Shown here: piece by piece, positions 26,459 to 36,291 of the stretch
Numbering within the stretch: the stretch's first letter is position 1
Layout of the letters: the number at the start of each line of letters is the position of its first letter
NCBI RefSeq assembly: GCF_918698245.1
Contig: NZ_CAKKMS010000010.1
Span: 1 to 64,000 of the forward strand
Length of the DNA stretch: 64,000 bases
Reading direction: 5' to 3'
From: Pedobacter sp. Bi126
Lineage (GTDB): Bacteria; Bacteroidota; Bacteroidia; Sphingobacteriales; Sphingobacteriaceae
Notes under the pieces: model-generated
Told to the model about the DNA's origin: nothing
What the model saw: the letters and a program-made list of their open reading frames with translations, nothing else
The model's database searches: none
Program-made: the position numbers and the translations under genes

Positions 26459-26746
26459 ATACACTAAAACACCTGAATTACCCTGCCTTCCATTTTTAAA
26501 ACGAAAGCCACAACCAGTTGACCTTTGGCCTGAATAAGCCTGCCTATTTTTTTGGAGGAATGAGCTGAAAATCAGAAAAATTAATGGCTTGTTGTCTTAT
26601 CAGCTCGATAGTGCCTCGTTTAACATTTATCCGATACCAGATTTATCATAAGGCCTAAGATTGGAGACCTGGGCCTGCGTCCCAAAGCTATACAAACTCG
26701 CAATTGCTACCCTTAGGGCAACAACCGGAGTAAATTTATTTTTCAT
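26459..26746 (-). pseudogene. Probable remnant of an outer-membrane porin gene
   Basis: ATG 26746 opens a signal-like peptide ending in AQVSNLRPYDKSGI, which resembles the mature N-terminus of OprO/P-like porins of Bacteroidota ('SNLRPYD..GINVFE'). The frame then stops after 39 codons. Skipping one nucleotide restores INV and a further ~25 codons (RGTIELIRQQAINFSDF) up to a run of seven A, where the frame breaks again. The region is far too short for a porin, so I read it as debris from a deletion. No intact gene is present here. Confidence 0.5.
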
Positions 26747-26769
26747 GATTTAATCTTAGTGATGAACTG

Positions 26770-27387
26770 CTATTTTGCTACTGATGCCTTAACATAATCG
26801 AACTCGAACCGGACAACGAGGTTATTACCCACTTTCATCGGGCCAGGCATAAAACTTGGTGGTTCAATACCATAGTCGCTTAGCATTAATTTTTCGCTGC
26901 CATGGCAACTAATGGAACCATCTGCATTTACCAAAGCCATTACCTTCATTGAAAGGCTCTGTGTTTTCCCGGCAATGGTCAGAATTCCTGATGTCTGGAT
27001 AGAATACCTTTTTGCCTGTACCATGGTAACTGTTGCAAAAGTGAGCTGATAGCTTATCTTAGGAAACTCAGTTGCGTTAAGCGTTTTATAGGTACGGTCG
27101 TCCATAGCAGATTTTCCGCTTTTGAGGCTCTTTGCCGTCAGGGTAAATTTTAGGGCTGTTACGTCCGTCATTTCACCACGGGCATTGAAATTAAATGTAC
27201 CTGTGCTTTCGAACTGTTTGGATGTTATCGACCAATCGCGAACATTGGATGTGCCCATTACCTTAACTGAATTGCTGGCTGTTTGCGAAAGCTGATATGT
27301 TGTTTGCGCCACTGTTACCAGCGGGAAGAGCATAAACAATAGGGTGATAGGTCTGATTTTTTTCTGGAATATGTTAAATATTTTCAT
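26770..27387 (-). CDS. YceI-family periplasmic lipid-binding protein
   Basis: 205 residues. A Sec signal peptide ends near residue 29 (LVTVAQ). The rest is a YceI-like lipocalin fold: SNVRDWSITSKQFESTGTFNF near the start of the mature part, KSGKSAMDDRTYKTLNATEFPKI in the middle, and a conserved LMLSDYGIEPPSF near the end. Such proteins bind isoprenoid-like lipids or quinones. The promoter has a CRP-type box and -7 element with the same spacing as ccoNO, which links it to the micro-oxic regulon. Confidence 0.9.
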   Translation of the reverse strand: MKIFNIFQKKIRPITLLFMLFPLVTVAQTTYQLSQTASNSVKVMGTSNVRDWSITSKQFESTGTFNFNARGEMTDVTALKFTLTAKSLKSGKSAMDDRTYKTLNATEFPKISYQLTFATVTMVQAKRYSIQTSGILTIAGKTQSLSMKVMALVNADGSISCHGSEKLMLSDYGIEPPSFMPGPMKVGNNLVVRFEFDYVKASVAK

Positions 27388-27414
27388 AGCAGGTTATTGG
27401 ATTAAACTGTTTAT

Positions 27415-27484
27415 CAAACCTACCCTGTTCTGCCGTCAAATTTTGTGAGGCGCACCAGATTGAAAACTGATGATCATCACTTTT
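27415..27484 (-). promoter_or_regulatory. CRP/FNR-type box plus -7 element upstream of the YceI gene
   Basis: On the minus strand AAAAGTGA-TGATCA-TCAGTTTT lies at 27463-27484 (one mismatch to the palindrome). Exactly 40 bp downstream is TAGGTTTG (27415-27422), a perfect TAnnTTTG, 27 nt before ATG 27387. Architecture and spacing equal those of the ccoNO and NMO-like operon promoters. Confidence 0.8.
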
Positions 27485-27825
27485 CAACCACATCAACATC
27501 TTGAAAATCAACAATAATTTATAAAAAGGGCTTTTCGGCTAAAGCTCACTTGGTTCCGCACCAAACTGTAGCATCAACATTGGTAAGCCAAAGTTCCTCA
27601 TGGGTACGTTCATCTCATAAACCGCACCGTTCTACTTAAATCCGGCCTAACAAATTTTTCGGGCCGCTAGGACTAAAAAAACACCCCGTCTTGCGAAAAC
27701 CCCTCCGAAAGAGGGGAATCGCATACGTGAAAGACCAATATAATTAAATGTCATTTATATTGATTTTTTTAAAATAAATTACCCACTCAGGATGACAACT
27801 ATAAAATCAATTCATTTTCAGCGAA
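27485..27825. other. Non-coding stretch with interspersed repeat and possible terminator
   Basis: No gene. A 26-bp sequence at 27638-27663 (GGCCTAACAAATTTTTCGGG at its core) is an exact inverted match to 39797-39822. A hairpin CCCCTC-CGAAA-GAGGGG lies near 27701-27717, a candidate terminator. The last 45 bp before the DUF2264 stop are AT-rich. Confidence 0.6.
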
Positions 27826-29079
27826 TCATTTCCCTGATGAATGATCTTTTAGAAATGAACTACCGGTCCAGGCTTTCTGAGCGGTCCAGGGTGCGGCTGC
27901 TTCTGTCCAAAATGCATTGTTGGCGGGTAACCCTAATGGCAAAAATCCAAGAGTCGCCATATAAAGGCTTCCGGTACAGGTATATGGATCGGCGATTTCT
28001 GGCTGGTGGCCGTTAAAGCCTAAAACCAACCATCCCTGCGCATCAAAATTTTGATCTCCAGCGTACATATTTTCGAATACTTTGGTCAACGCACAACGCA
28101 CTTGCGCCGGACTTAATTCTGTAGGTAGTTTTTGATCCAGCGCAATCTGCCCCAAGGTTTGAAAGGCAGCAGTACGGTAAGTTACACTTCTTCCTACCGG
28201 CGGGTATTCGCCTGTTGAAGAAATCATCCTTTCGGTAATCTGGGCATAACGTACAGCCCGGCCAGTGGCTTTTGTAAGCTGCGCTTCGGCCGCCTTTTTC
28301 TTGCTTACCATTACTTTCAGAATATCGATCATCATCGGATGGATAACATAAGAATTGTAATAATCTGTACTGAAACTCGATCCATCTGAGTACCATCCGT
28401 CTCCTACATACCATTCATTCAGTTTATTAATGGCTGTCATGGTGCGGTAAGGTTCATAATCTTCGCCAACACTTAACAACCAGGCTTCTTCTATAGCGGT
28501 AAACAAGAGCCAGTTGTTATAAGCGCCTGTCCGGTTTCTTAACGATTTAATCTCGTCGATATATCTTTTTTGCGTCGTTTCGTTTAGTGCCTTCCAAACA
28601 TTGGGTGCACGCAAAAAACCCTGCACCACATAGGCTGCATCAACAATCGGCTGTGCATCTGTTCTGAAATTGATGTAATCAGCACTTGATGGATCAACCG
28701 CATTGCTTAAGGCCTGAATGGTCTCAGCTTTAAACTTTGCCCTTAGTTTCCCTTCTTCCGTATCATCATCTGGCAGGCTTAGCCAAGGGGCAATTCCTGC
28801 AAAAGTACGGCCTAATGCTTCTGTATAACCCACTTCCCTTACATTGTTATAATACTGTGGTGCTACCTCGGTAGCCATGTTTTTTTTTAATGTATTATTG
28901 GCCAGGTTATGGATAACGGGATAAGCAATTTTATATAAAGTTTTCACCCAAAAAGCCCGGTCTTGTGCGCCGCTTGTTACCGGGGCTGTTTTTGTTTTCT
29001 TTGCGGTTTGTGCATGGGTAACTGCATTTGTGGTTAAAAATACAAGACTTATTAAAAAGGCATATTTAAAATTCTTCAT
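27826..29079 (-). CDS. DUF2264 family secreted protein
   Basis: 417 residues from ATG 29079 (MKNFKYAFLISLVF); ATG 29094 five codons upstream is possible. A signal peptide ends near residue 24 (THAQ). The rest matches DUF2264: FWVKTLYKIAYPVI, EALGRTFAGIAPWLSLPDDD, TGAYNNWLLFTAIEEAWLL, YVGDGWYSDGSSFSTDYYN. The family has an alpha-barrel fold and often accompanies pectin or rhamnogalacturonan hydrolases. It is the second gene of an operon with a GH105 enzyme (16 bp apart). Reaction not established from sequence. Confidence 0.88.
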   Translation of the reverse strand: MKNFKYAFLISLVFLTTNAVTHAQTAKKTKTAPVTSGAQDRAFWVKTLYKIAYPVIHNLANNTLKKNMATEVAPQYYNNVREVGYTEALGRTFAGIAPWLSLPDDDTEEGKLRAKFKAETIQALSNAVDPSSADYINFRTDAQPIVDAAYVVQGFLRAPNVWKALNETTQKRYIDEIKSLRNRTGAYNNWLLFTAIEEAWLLSVGEDYEPYRTMTAINKLNEWYVGDGWYSDGSSFSTDYYNSYVIHPMMIDILKVMVSKKKAAEAQLTKATGRAVRYAQITERMISSTGEYPPVGRSVTYRTAAFQTLGQIALDQKLPTELSPAQVRCALTKVFENMYAGDQNFDAQGWLVLGFNGHQPEIADPYTCTGSLYMATLGFLPLGLPANNAFWTEAAAPWTAQKAWTGSSFLKDHSSGK

Positions 29080-29095
29080 CGCTAACTTTATCATT

Positions 29096-30454
29096 TTATT
29101 TGGTGCTGATTTCGTAAAACTTGCTCGTTCCGGCGGTAATGTTCTCCGTAAAAGATACCTCGGTTATTTTTTCATCTTTATAATTAATGCTTAAAGGCAC
29201 AATTTGTCCAGTGGCTGCATCTCTTGCTATTAATTGTTTGGGATCTTTTATTTTAACCTTTTTTACAATTTGTGGCCATGCGATCTTTATAGTCTGATTA
29301 TTATTGGCTGAAGATCCGTTGTACGCTTCGGCAACAATACTTTTATCGTTATGCGCCAGATTTAAACGGAACATTTCACTTCCTGCCAATAAAAAAGCAC
29401 CAACGCCATAAACATCAGTATCCTCATATCCAACTTTATCAGGCGCAGCACCCTGTGCCTGTACAAAACCCAATTTTCCATCAGTATGAACGGAAGAACT
29501 AAGTGCATCCCATGCTTTGGAAATTACGCTTTTGTATTTTTTGTAGGGAATAAGTCCGTTGTTTACGCCCCAGGCCATCGCATAACAGATAAAACCTGTA
29601 CCGCTGGTTTCTTTTGAAGGATAACTCTCGGGATCGAGCAAACTGGCGTGCCAGCTTCCATCTGCCTGTTGCAGCGCGGCCAGCTTCTCAGTCATGCTGA
29701 TAAACAACTTTACCAATTTCTTACGCTCAGGGTGATTTTCAGGTGTTACCGATAACAGCCGTACTAAACCACCCATTACCCACCCATTGCCCCTGCTCCA
29801 GAACACCTTGGCTCCATTTTTCTCTTTTTTGTTAAAATATCGGCTATCGCGGTAAAAAAGATGCTCGTCTTCATCGTACAAATAGGCGGTAGATTTCCAC
29901 CATAGCGCGATTGATTTATCCAGATACTTCGGATCTCCCGTTGCCTGGCTTAAATACCCCAAAGCTGGTGGCCCCATAAACAGGGCATCGCACCAGGCCC
30001 ATTCGCGGGTATAAATACTATTTTTCCATTCAAGGCTTTCTACATGTGGTAAAGAAACAATGGTATCGGCCAGGGCTTTAAACTGCTGGATATATTCGGG
30101 CCTTTTGTAAATGGTGTATAGCTGCGAATAAAGCTGACCAACGCAATAATCGTCTGCAAAATACCGGTATCTTCCCGTTTCCCACTTGTTATCTTCACCA
30201 ACCTGAATCAGCTTTTTATAATAACTTTCGGTATCGGCCAGGCGTGCCCATGCCATCATCCCAGCGTACATTGCGCCACTGGTCCAGTCTTTTTTCGGAT
30301 TTTTCCACCCTGCTGTTTCTAAATTTGTCCATTGCCAATCCGCAACTTTTTTCATCTGGCTGATGATTTCACTTGCTAGCGGCTGTTTTTTCTGCGCATT
30401 CATCTTTTCGAAAGAGAAAAGAACCAGGAGGAATAGAATTATTTGTTTCTGCAT
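29096..30454 (-). CDS. Glycoside hydrolase family 105 (unsaturated rhamnogalacturonyl hydrolase type)
   Basis: 452 residues with a short signal-like N-terminus (IILFLLVLFSFEKMNAQ). The alpha/alpha-barrel carries the catalytic region REWAWCDALFMGPP, whose Asp156 corresponds to the general acid of YteR-type GH105/GH88 enzymes, and WSRGNGWVMGGL. Such enzymes remove the unsaturated sugar left by polysaccharide lyases by hydrating its double bond. The next gene in the operon is DUF2264. GH88 specificity cannot be excluded. No susCD pair is visible nearby, so this is not a full polysaccharide utilisation locus. Confidence 0.9.
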   Translation of the reverse strand: MQKQIILFLLVLFSFEKMNAQKKQPLASEIISQMKKVADWQWTNLETAGWKNPKKDWTSGAMYAGMMAWARLADTESYYKKLIQVGEDNKWETGRYRYFADDYCVGQLYSQLYTIYKRPEYIQQFKALADTIVSLPHVESLEWKNSIYTREWAWCDALFMGPPALGYLSQATGDPKYLDKSIALWWKSTAYLYDEDEHLFYRDSRYFNKKEKNGAKVFWSRGNGWVMGGLVRLLSVTPENHPERKKLVKLFISMTEKLAALQQADGSWHASLLDPESYPSKETSGTGFICYAMAWGVNNGLIPYKKYKSVISKAWDALSSSVHTDGKLGFVQAQGAAPDKVGYEDTDVYGVGAFLLAGSEMFRLNLAHNDKSIVAEAYNGSSANNNQTIKIAWPQIVKKVKIKDPKQLIARDAATGQIVPLSINYKDEKITEVSFTENITAGTSKFYEISTK

Positions 30455-30599
30455 TTAATAATTGATTTTAATGATCCGGTTAATAAATTTTGATCATTTA
30501 TTGTTTATTGGGATATAGTTTAATATGTGGTAAAAATTCTCGCGATATGAGGTATGTTAAATCGTAAGCCTCCTAACATTCAAAAAATGACAACATAAA

Positions 30600-30628
30600 G
30601 AAGAGAGTGCTTTTAGGCACTCTCTTTT
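30600..30628 (-). terminator. Hairpin terminator after the M60-like giant gene
   Basis: AAGAGAGTGC-TTTTAG-GCACTCTCTT forms a 10-bp stem with a 6-nt loop, 24 bp downstream of the stop at 30652. The flanking T and A runs would allow use in both directions. Confidence 0.75.
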
Positions 30629-30651
30629 TCAATAATCTTAAAAAAAAACGG

Positions 30652-33600
30652 CTATAACTTAATTACTTTTACAACCTTTCTTTCTGTGCCTTGTCGTACC
30701 TCTACCATGTATACACCGGCAGGAAGTTCAGTCCCGAAAGTTAACTGTTCGTTAACCGCTATTTTAGCTTCTTTAACCAATTGCTGGGCTATATTATAAA
30801 CCCTATACTGTAATGCATCGCTGCTAGGGCTTTCTGCCTGCACTTTAAACCCGGTCGTACTTGGATTTGGCCATGCAGTAACTGTTAATGCCAGCAATGA
30901 TCCAAGGGCTTTGCCATTATTGGTGTTTATCGGCCACTCTTCGAAGTTTGTTGCACCCGCTTCCTGGTTCAATAAGAGTTCTGGCTTATTGCTGTTTGCC
31001 TCGCGCGAATTAAAGCTTACCAGATTACCAGATCCTTTTGCTTCCTGATTGATCAGCCTGATGGAGATGATTTTTTTGCCTAAAGCAAGCTGGCTATTGA
31101 TATAAGCGGTTACATCCAGTTCGTACCAGGCACGGGCCGTATTTTTAACAATGTAGTTACCAAGCAAAGTACCACTTTCAGTTGGTTTGTTGTTCCAGGT
31201 AATGGTGCCTTCTCCCCAGGTGGTATTAGACAGTCCGTACACTGATACATTCCTTGAAGGATTTACCTCTATACGCGAAGCATACACCCTGATTTTTGCA
31301 CTGTTTACTGCTGAACCCGAAAATGTGCTATAATCGAAGCGCAGGTAAGATTCTCTGAAAGCAGACCAGTTATCGCTGCTCACATCCAGGCTCTTTGAGC
31401 TTCCGTTATTGGCATTTGCAAAAACACCGTCCCGAACAAATGCATCGGCCACCGGATTAACAGTTAAGGCCTGCGGTGTGTTTACGGTAACAGTAACAGG
31501 AGAAGATGTAGCCATCCTGCCTAAATTATCTGTTGCTTTTGCAGTAAGCGTATACGTTCCTGATGAAACATTATTCCACACCATATTATAGGGTGCCGTT
31601 GTAGATTGGCCCAATAAAGTCGAACCTTTATAGAACTCTACTTTAACAACTGTTCCAGTGGTACTCGCGTTGATTGTAATATTTGAGTTTGCCGCAAATA
31701 TTGCATTGTTAACCGGCGCGGTAATAGATACCGTTGGTGCGGCGCTCACACTAATATTTACAATAGCTGATATGGTTGTTCCACCATTATTGTCAGTTGC
31801 CTTTGCCGTAAGGGCATAGCTTCCCGTGGCTGGACTGGTCCAGGTATAGCTGTAAGGTGCTGTTGTAGACTGACCTAACAATGTGTTGCCCTGATAAAAC
31901 TCTACTTTGGTAATTGTTCCGTCGGTATCAGCAGCATTGGCACTAATGACCAGATTCGATCCTGTTGTAAACACAGCATTGTTTGCCGGTGAACTGATGG
32001 CCACCGTTGGTAAAGTATTTGCCGTAACATTTACAGCTGTTGATGTGGTTGTTCCACCATTATTGTCAGTTGCCTTTGCCGTAAGGGCATAGCTTCCCGA
32101 AGCAGGACTGGTCCAGGTAAAATTATAAGGTGCAGTAGTAGACTGACCTAAAAGTGTGCTACCTTGATAAAATTCTACTTTACTGATCGTTCCGTCTGTA
32201 TCAGCTGCATCGGCCTTTATGGTAACATTCGAATTTGCTATAAATACAGTATTGTTTGCCGGTGAGGTGATGGCCACTGTTGGTATGGCATTTATCTTAA
32301 TCCTAACCGTATCTGCAACAGCTGTACCGCCATTATTGTCGGTGACCTTTGCCGTGATGTTATAAAATCTGGGACCAGGGTTATTCCAGGTAAAGCTATA
32401 TGGTGCAGTGGTAGATTGACCTAAAAAAGTATTGCCCTCATAAAACTCTACTTTGCTAATTGTTCCGTCGGTATCAGCAGCATTGGCGTTTAGGACAACA
32501 TTAGCACCCGCCGTATATACAGCATTGCCTGTTGGCGAACTGATGGCTACCGTTGGTAAGGTATTGATGGTAACCTTAACAGTGTCTGATATTGTTGTTC
32601 CTCCGTTATTATCGGTTGCTTTAGCGGTAAGGCTGTAATTTCCTGCTGTAGGATTATTCCAGGTAAAGCTATAAGGTGCAGCTGTAGATTCACCTAACAG
32701 CGTTGAACCCTGATAAAACTCTACTTTGCTAATTGTACCATCAATATCAGCGGCATTGGCATTGATAGTAACATTCGTACCTACTGTAAACACAGCATGG
32801 TTTGCCGGTGAACTGATGGCCACCGTTGGTAAGGTATTGATGATTACATAAACTGTATCTGATATCTTTACTCCTCCGTTATTATCGGTTGCTTTAGCGG
32901 TAAGGTTGTAATTTCCTATAGCTGGATTAGTCCAGGTAAAACTATAAGGTGCACCTGTAGATTCACCTAATAAAGTCGATCCCTGAAAGAATTCTACTTT
33001 AGCAATTGTTCCGTCGGTATCAGCAGCATTGGCATCGATAGCAACGTTTATACCTGCCGTAAACACCGCATGGTTTGCCGGTGAACTAATGGCCACCGTT
33101 GGCAAGGTATTGATGATCACTTTAACTGTGTCTGATACCTTTACTCCTCCGTTATTATCGGTTGCTTTAGCGGTAAGGTTGTAATTTCCTACAGCTGGAT
33201 TAGTCCAGGTAAAACTATAAGGTGCAGTGGTTGACTGACCTAAAAGTGTGCTACCTTGATAAAACTCTACCTTAGTAACAGTTCCATCTGTATCGGCAGC
33301 ATCGGCATTTATGACAACATCGCTACCCACTGTAACTACTGCATTGTTAACAGGAGAAGTAATCGATACTGTTGGCAATACATTGGCGACATCTACTGCC
33401 GGATAAACCAATTTTCTTGTACCATCAACTCCAACAGCATAAACACTTGTTGAACCGGCACCATATTGAACCGTTGTGTTTGCGTTTGCTGTGGTTGCTT
33501 CTCCAGCCCCATAAATAGCCACATCGGTAAGTACCTTTTGGTTATAGGTCTCAAAAGCTACTGCATTTGCCCATTTCGAATTATCAATCTTTAATGTGTT

Positions 33601-36177
33601 GGTATTAACGGTTACACCGACCGTTGCAGCTGCAGTTGTTGCCAATGGCGTACGGTTTTTAAAGGTGTTTATCGTATTTGCCGAAATATAATTTAACACC
33701 GGAGATACTGGTTTTGGATATCCTTTCGCTTGTACACTAGCAATTAGTGCATCTATCTGTGCTTGGGTAATGGTTAACCGCTTTATAGAATAATCGTCTA
33801 TATCCATATCAATTGGCAACAGGTAGCCACTTTTCACAAAGAAATCGGTCAGATCTTCCTGAACAGCATCGCAGGCAGCACTTACAAAGTTGAGTAATAA
33901 CTGGCCTTCATTTAATCCTGTCTGACTGGTAGTACGCATTTTCTCTAACACATCGCCGTACCAAAAAGCCACATCTGGTTGTCCAACCGGAGCTGCTGTA
34001 CCGGTTAATCGCTGTTGCATGGTCGGCAGGTTTTTACCTGCACCGGCAAGCTGGTAATACACTTCCAGTTGCCACAAAGGCACCAATCGCACAAATACAT
34101 CGCCTTGTGCCTCCATATGTTTTTTCTGTATCAAACAATTATCAAACAACGAGCCGTACCGTCCACCATATAAACTGGCAGCTCCTGCTTTAGGTGCATC
34201 ATTACCTTTTTCCAGTCTTGTGGTATTTGCATAATTGGTATTAAAAAGATATTGTATCCATGCCGAGTTAACATTGTTTGTTACTTCAGTCATGCCTATC
34301 CATTTGGCTCCTGGCCTCACCTGGTTGTTATGGCCGTACTCATGGGCAATTCCCCAGGGATCTTTAAAAACTCCGGTAGCACTTGCCAGGTTAGAACCAC
34401 TGCCACCCACACCTATGGGATAATTTACACCTTCACCACTTGCATTCGGGTTCCCATCACCAGTTATAGACCTTAAAAACATGTGGTTTTTAGGCACCCT
34501 GTTATATTTGGTTAGACCATTTAACGTAAACTCGTTATGCACAATAGTATCGTAGGCTGCAACCAGTTCTTTTCCACTGGCTGCCGAATTACTGATCAGT
34601 ATATTTTTGTTGAGATTTAGATTGGTATAGATTCCTTTCATATCCAACTTCGAGTACACACCATTAAGCAACATTTTTGTCCAATCATCATTGGTATCGG
34701 TTAAAGGATTGTAATATCCGTTAACCTGGCCTGTGGTAATGTTAATCTGTATAGGCTGCAGATTGGTATTATCGCTAAAGTAACCGATATAAGCCAGTCC
34801 ATCATGCAACACATTGATAATGTTTACCCCTTTTTTCAGGGGATAGCTATCGGTAGTGCTGCTATAATCCAGTCCAAAATCTTTAACAACTAACTGTGGG
34901 TTTACACCATAGGTATCGCCAACAAAAACAATCGCTTTGGTATTCGCCCTAAAGGCAATTCCGGTTGGGTTTTCAACTTTGTTTAAGCCATTTATTTTTA
35001 ATACCCCCTCTACAGTGACCGGATTTGGGTAATAATCGTAGGTCTGCACGCGGTATTTCCTGTTGTAGCTATTATTGAAAATACATTGTGCCAAAGATTT
35101 AAAAAAAGGAGAAGCAATGGCATCAATATCGGTTTGCGTTATTCCAGATTTTAATGTTGTATGCAGATCATCCGCAAAAATGTTTGTGTATAAATTGCCG
35201 GCGCTGTTTTTCTGATAGAACTGCATTTCGGCACAACTGGCGAAATTATTTTTACCTGTAAGCACTTTAACCACAACCTGTGTAACATTGGTTAAAGCTG
35301 CAGGGAAACTGATCTGATACGCAGCTGAACTAAAACCCGTATCAAAATTCATTAATTTGGTTAAAGTCGTTTGTGTTGTGGTTTTATACCAGATTTCGCC
35401 TGTACCAAAAATACCATTTGAGCCGCCATCCTGCCTCGGCACATAGCTGATATAATCGATAGTAGGACTGGTGGTAAAATTATAGGTTAAACTGATCGGA
35501 AATCCGCCGCCACTATAGCTAGAATGGTATAAGGTAGCCGTGTTGTTATCGTAAGTACGCGAGATATCTTCACCGCCATTCGCTGCAGGGCTTACGCTGG
35601 CACTGGAAATGGCCAGTTTAACATCAGAATAGGCTGTAAAATCTTCTGCTATTGGATTGTCGCAATCTAAAGGCTGAACAAATGGCCCTGTTTCTGCAGA
35701 ACTAAAATTGATTTCAGCACAGCTCGAAAAATTGCCTCCTGCCGCTCTGATTACAAAGCGAACGATGTAGGGTTTTACAATCGGGCTGGCCGTCATATCG
35801 ATCGTTTTTACCGCACTGGTTTGGGCCCAGCTTATATTGCTCAGCTTGCTTACAAAAACCGAAGGTGCATCACCAGAAGCATAATAAACATCTACAGTGG
35901 TCCAGATGCCATTTGGACCCGATTGCCGCGGGGTATAATCAACTTTATTGATGCTTTTTACACCAACAAAATAAAAATCAACGGTGTCTGGCATGGCGTT
36001 TAAAGACCAGTTAGAATGGTACATGGTCGTCAGATTACCATCGAAGGCTTTTGTAATTTCACTACCACTTTGAGATGGCCGTTTTGAAGCGGCTGCGGTG
36101 ATGGTGACCGGGTTTTGGGCGTTCGCAATTGCACAGAGCAATAACATGGCGAGAAAAGAGAGTAATCGTTTTTTCAT
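30652..36177 (-). CDS. Giant secreted M60-like metalloprotease with Ig repeats, DNRLRE domain and T9SS sorting signal
   Basis: 1841 residues. A signal peptide (1-20) is followed by two discoidin-like regions (about 25-160 and 175-330; both have ITxAFDGN/ISRTYDNN-type starts and a YHSNWS/YHSSYS motif). An M60-like peptidase region follows with H612-E613-x-x-H616 and E631 (HEXXH then 14 residues and Glu). Seven Ig-like repeats of ~90 residues (about 932-1566) each contain 'TDGT.(S/T)KVEFYQGSTLLG'. A DNRLRE-type domain (about 1567-1745) precedes a type A T9SS C-terminal domain (about 1762-1841, ending VKVIKL). M60 proteases act on mucin-like glycoproteins. PorV lies directly upstream. Confidence 0.9.
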   Translation of the reverse strand: MKKRLLSFLAMLLLCAIANAQNPVTITAAASKRPSQSGSEITKAFDGNLTTMYHSNWSLNAMPDTVDFYFVGVKSINKVDYTPRQSGPNGIWTTVDVYYASGDAPSVFVSKLSNISWAQTSAVKTIDMTASPIVKPYIVRFVIRAAGGNFSSCAEINFSSAETGPFVQPLDCDNPIAEDFTAYSDVKLAISSASVSPAANGGEDISRTYDNNTATLYHSSYSGGGFPISLTYNFTTSPTIDYISYVPRQDGGSNGIFGTGEIWYKTTTQTTLTKLMNFDTGFSSAAYQISFPAALTNVTQVVVKVLTGKNNFASCAEMQFYQKNSAGNLYTNIFADDLHTTLKSGITQTDIDAIASPFFKSLAQCIFNNSYNRKYRVQTYDYYPNPVTVEGVLKINGLNKVENPTGIAFRANTKAIVFVGDTYGVNPQLVVKDFGLDYSSTTDSYPLKKGVNIINVLHDGLAYIGYFSDNTNLQPIQINITTGQVNGYYNPLTDTNDDWTKMLLNGVYSKLDMKGIYTNLNLNKNILISNSAASGKELVAAYDTIVHNEFTLNGLTKYNRVPKNHMFLRSITGDGNPNASGEGVNYPIGVGGSGSNLASATGVFKDPWGIAHEYGHNNQVRPGAKWIGMTEVTNNVNSAWIQYLFNTNYANTTRLEKGNDAPKAGAASLYGGRYGSLFDNCLIQKKHMEAQGDVFVRLVPLWQLEVYYQLAGAGKNLPTMQQRLTGTAAPVGQPDVAFWYGDVLEKMRTTSQTGLNEGQLLLNFVSAACDAVQEDLTDFFVKSGYLLPIDMDIDDYSIKRLTITQAQIDALIASVQAKGYPKPVSPVLNYISANTINTFKNRTPLATTAAATVGVTVNTNTLKIDNSKWANAVAFETYNQKVLTDVAIYGAGEATTANANTTVQYGAGSTSVYAVGVDGTRKLVYPAVDVANVLPTVSITSPVNNAVVTVGSDVVINADAADTDGTVTKVEFYQGSTLLGQSTTAPYSFTWTNPAVGNYNLTAKATDNNGGVKVSDTVKVIINTLPTVAISSPANHAVFTAGINVAIDANAADTDGTIAKVEFFQGSTLLGESTGAPYSFTWTNPAIGNYNLTAKATDNNGGVKISDTVYVIINTLPTVAISSPANHAVFTVGTNVTINANAADIDGTISKVEFYQGSTLLGESTAAPYSFTWNNPTAGNYSLTAKATDNNGGTTISDTVKVTINTLPTVAISSPTGNAVYTAGANVVLNANAADTDGTISKVEFYEGNTFLGQSTTAPYSFTWNNPGPRFYNITAKVTDNNGGTAVADTVRIKINAIPTVAITSPANNTVFIANSNVTIKADAADTDGTISKVEFYQGSTLLGQSTTAPYNFTWTSPASGSYALTAKATDNNGGTTTSTAVNVTANTLPTVAISSPANNAVFTTGSNLVISANAADTDGTITKVEFYQGNTLLGQSTTAPYSYTWTSPATGSYALTAKATDNNGGTTISAIVNISVSAAPTVSITAPVNNAIFAANSNITINASTTGTVVKVEFYKGSTLLGQSTTAPYNMVWNNVSSGTYTLTAKATDNLGRMATSSPVTVTVNTPQALTVNPVADAFVRDGVFANANNGSSKSLDVSSDNWSAFRESYLRFDYSTFSGSAVNSAKIRVYASRIEVNPSRNVSVYGLSNTTWGEGTITWNNKPTESGTLLGNYIVKNTARAWYELDVTAYINSQLALGKKIISIRLINQEAKGSGNLVSFNSREANSNKPELLLNQEAGATNFEEWPINTNNGKALGSLLALTVTAWPNPSTTGFKVQAESPSSDALQYRVYNIAQQLVKEAKIAVNEQLTFGTELPAGVYMVEVRQGTERKVVKVIKL
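31480..33385 (-). repeat. Seven tandem Ig-like coding repeats (about 273 bp each)
   Basis: Seven units of about 91 residues within the M60-like gene share the opening 'PTVAISSPAN.AVF' and the core 'LLGQSTTAPYSFTW'. The DNA of neighbouring copies is highly similar (for example 32000-32130 against 31730-31860), so the array is prone to copy-number change by recombination. Confidence 0.88.
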
Positions 36178-36291
36178 TTGGTCAGGGTTTAAATTAAATA
36201 ATATTGGTTTTAGTTTTGTTTAAGCCATCTCCTCCTATTCTGCCTATATTTTCACCAGTAATGTCTGGCTACGATCTGTTTGTTATTTCTG

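Noticed and set aside
27826..30454. Complete polysaccharide utilisation locus
   Set aside because: Only GH105 and DUF2264 are present; no SusC/SusD pair, lyase or hybrid regulator occurs in the flanking DNA.
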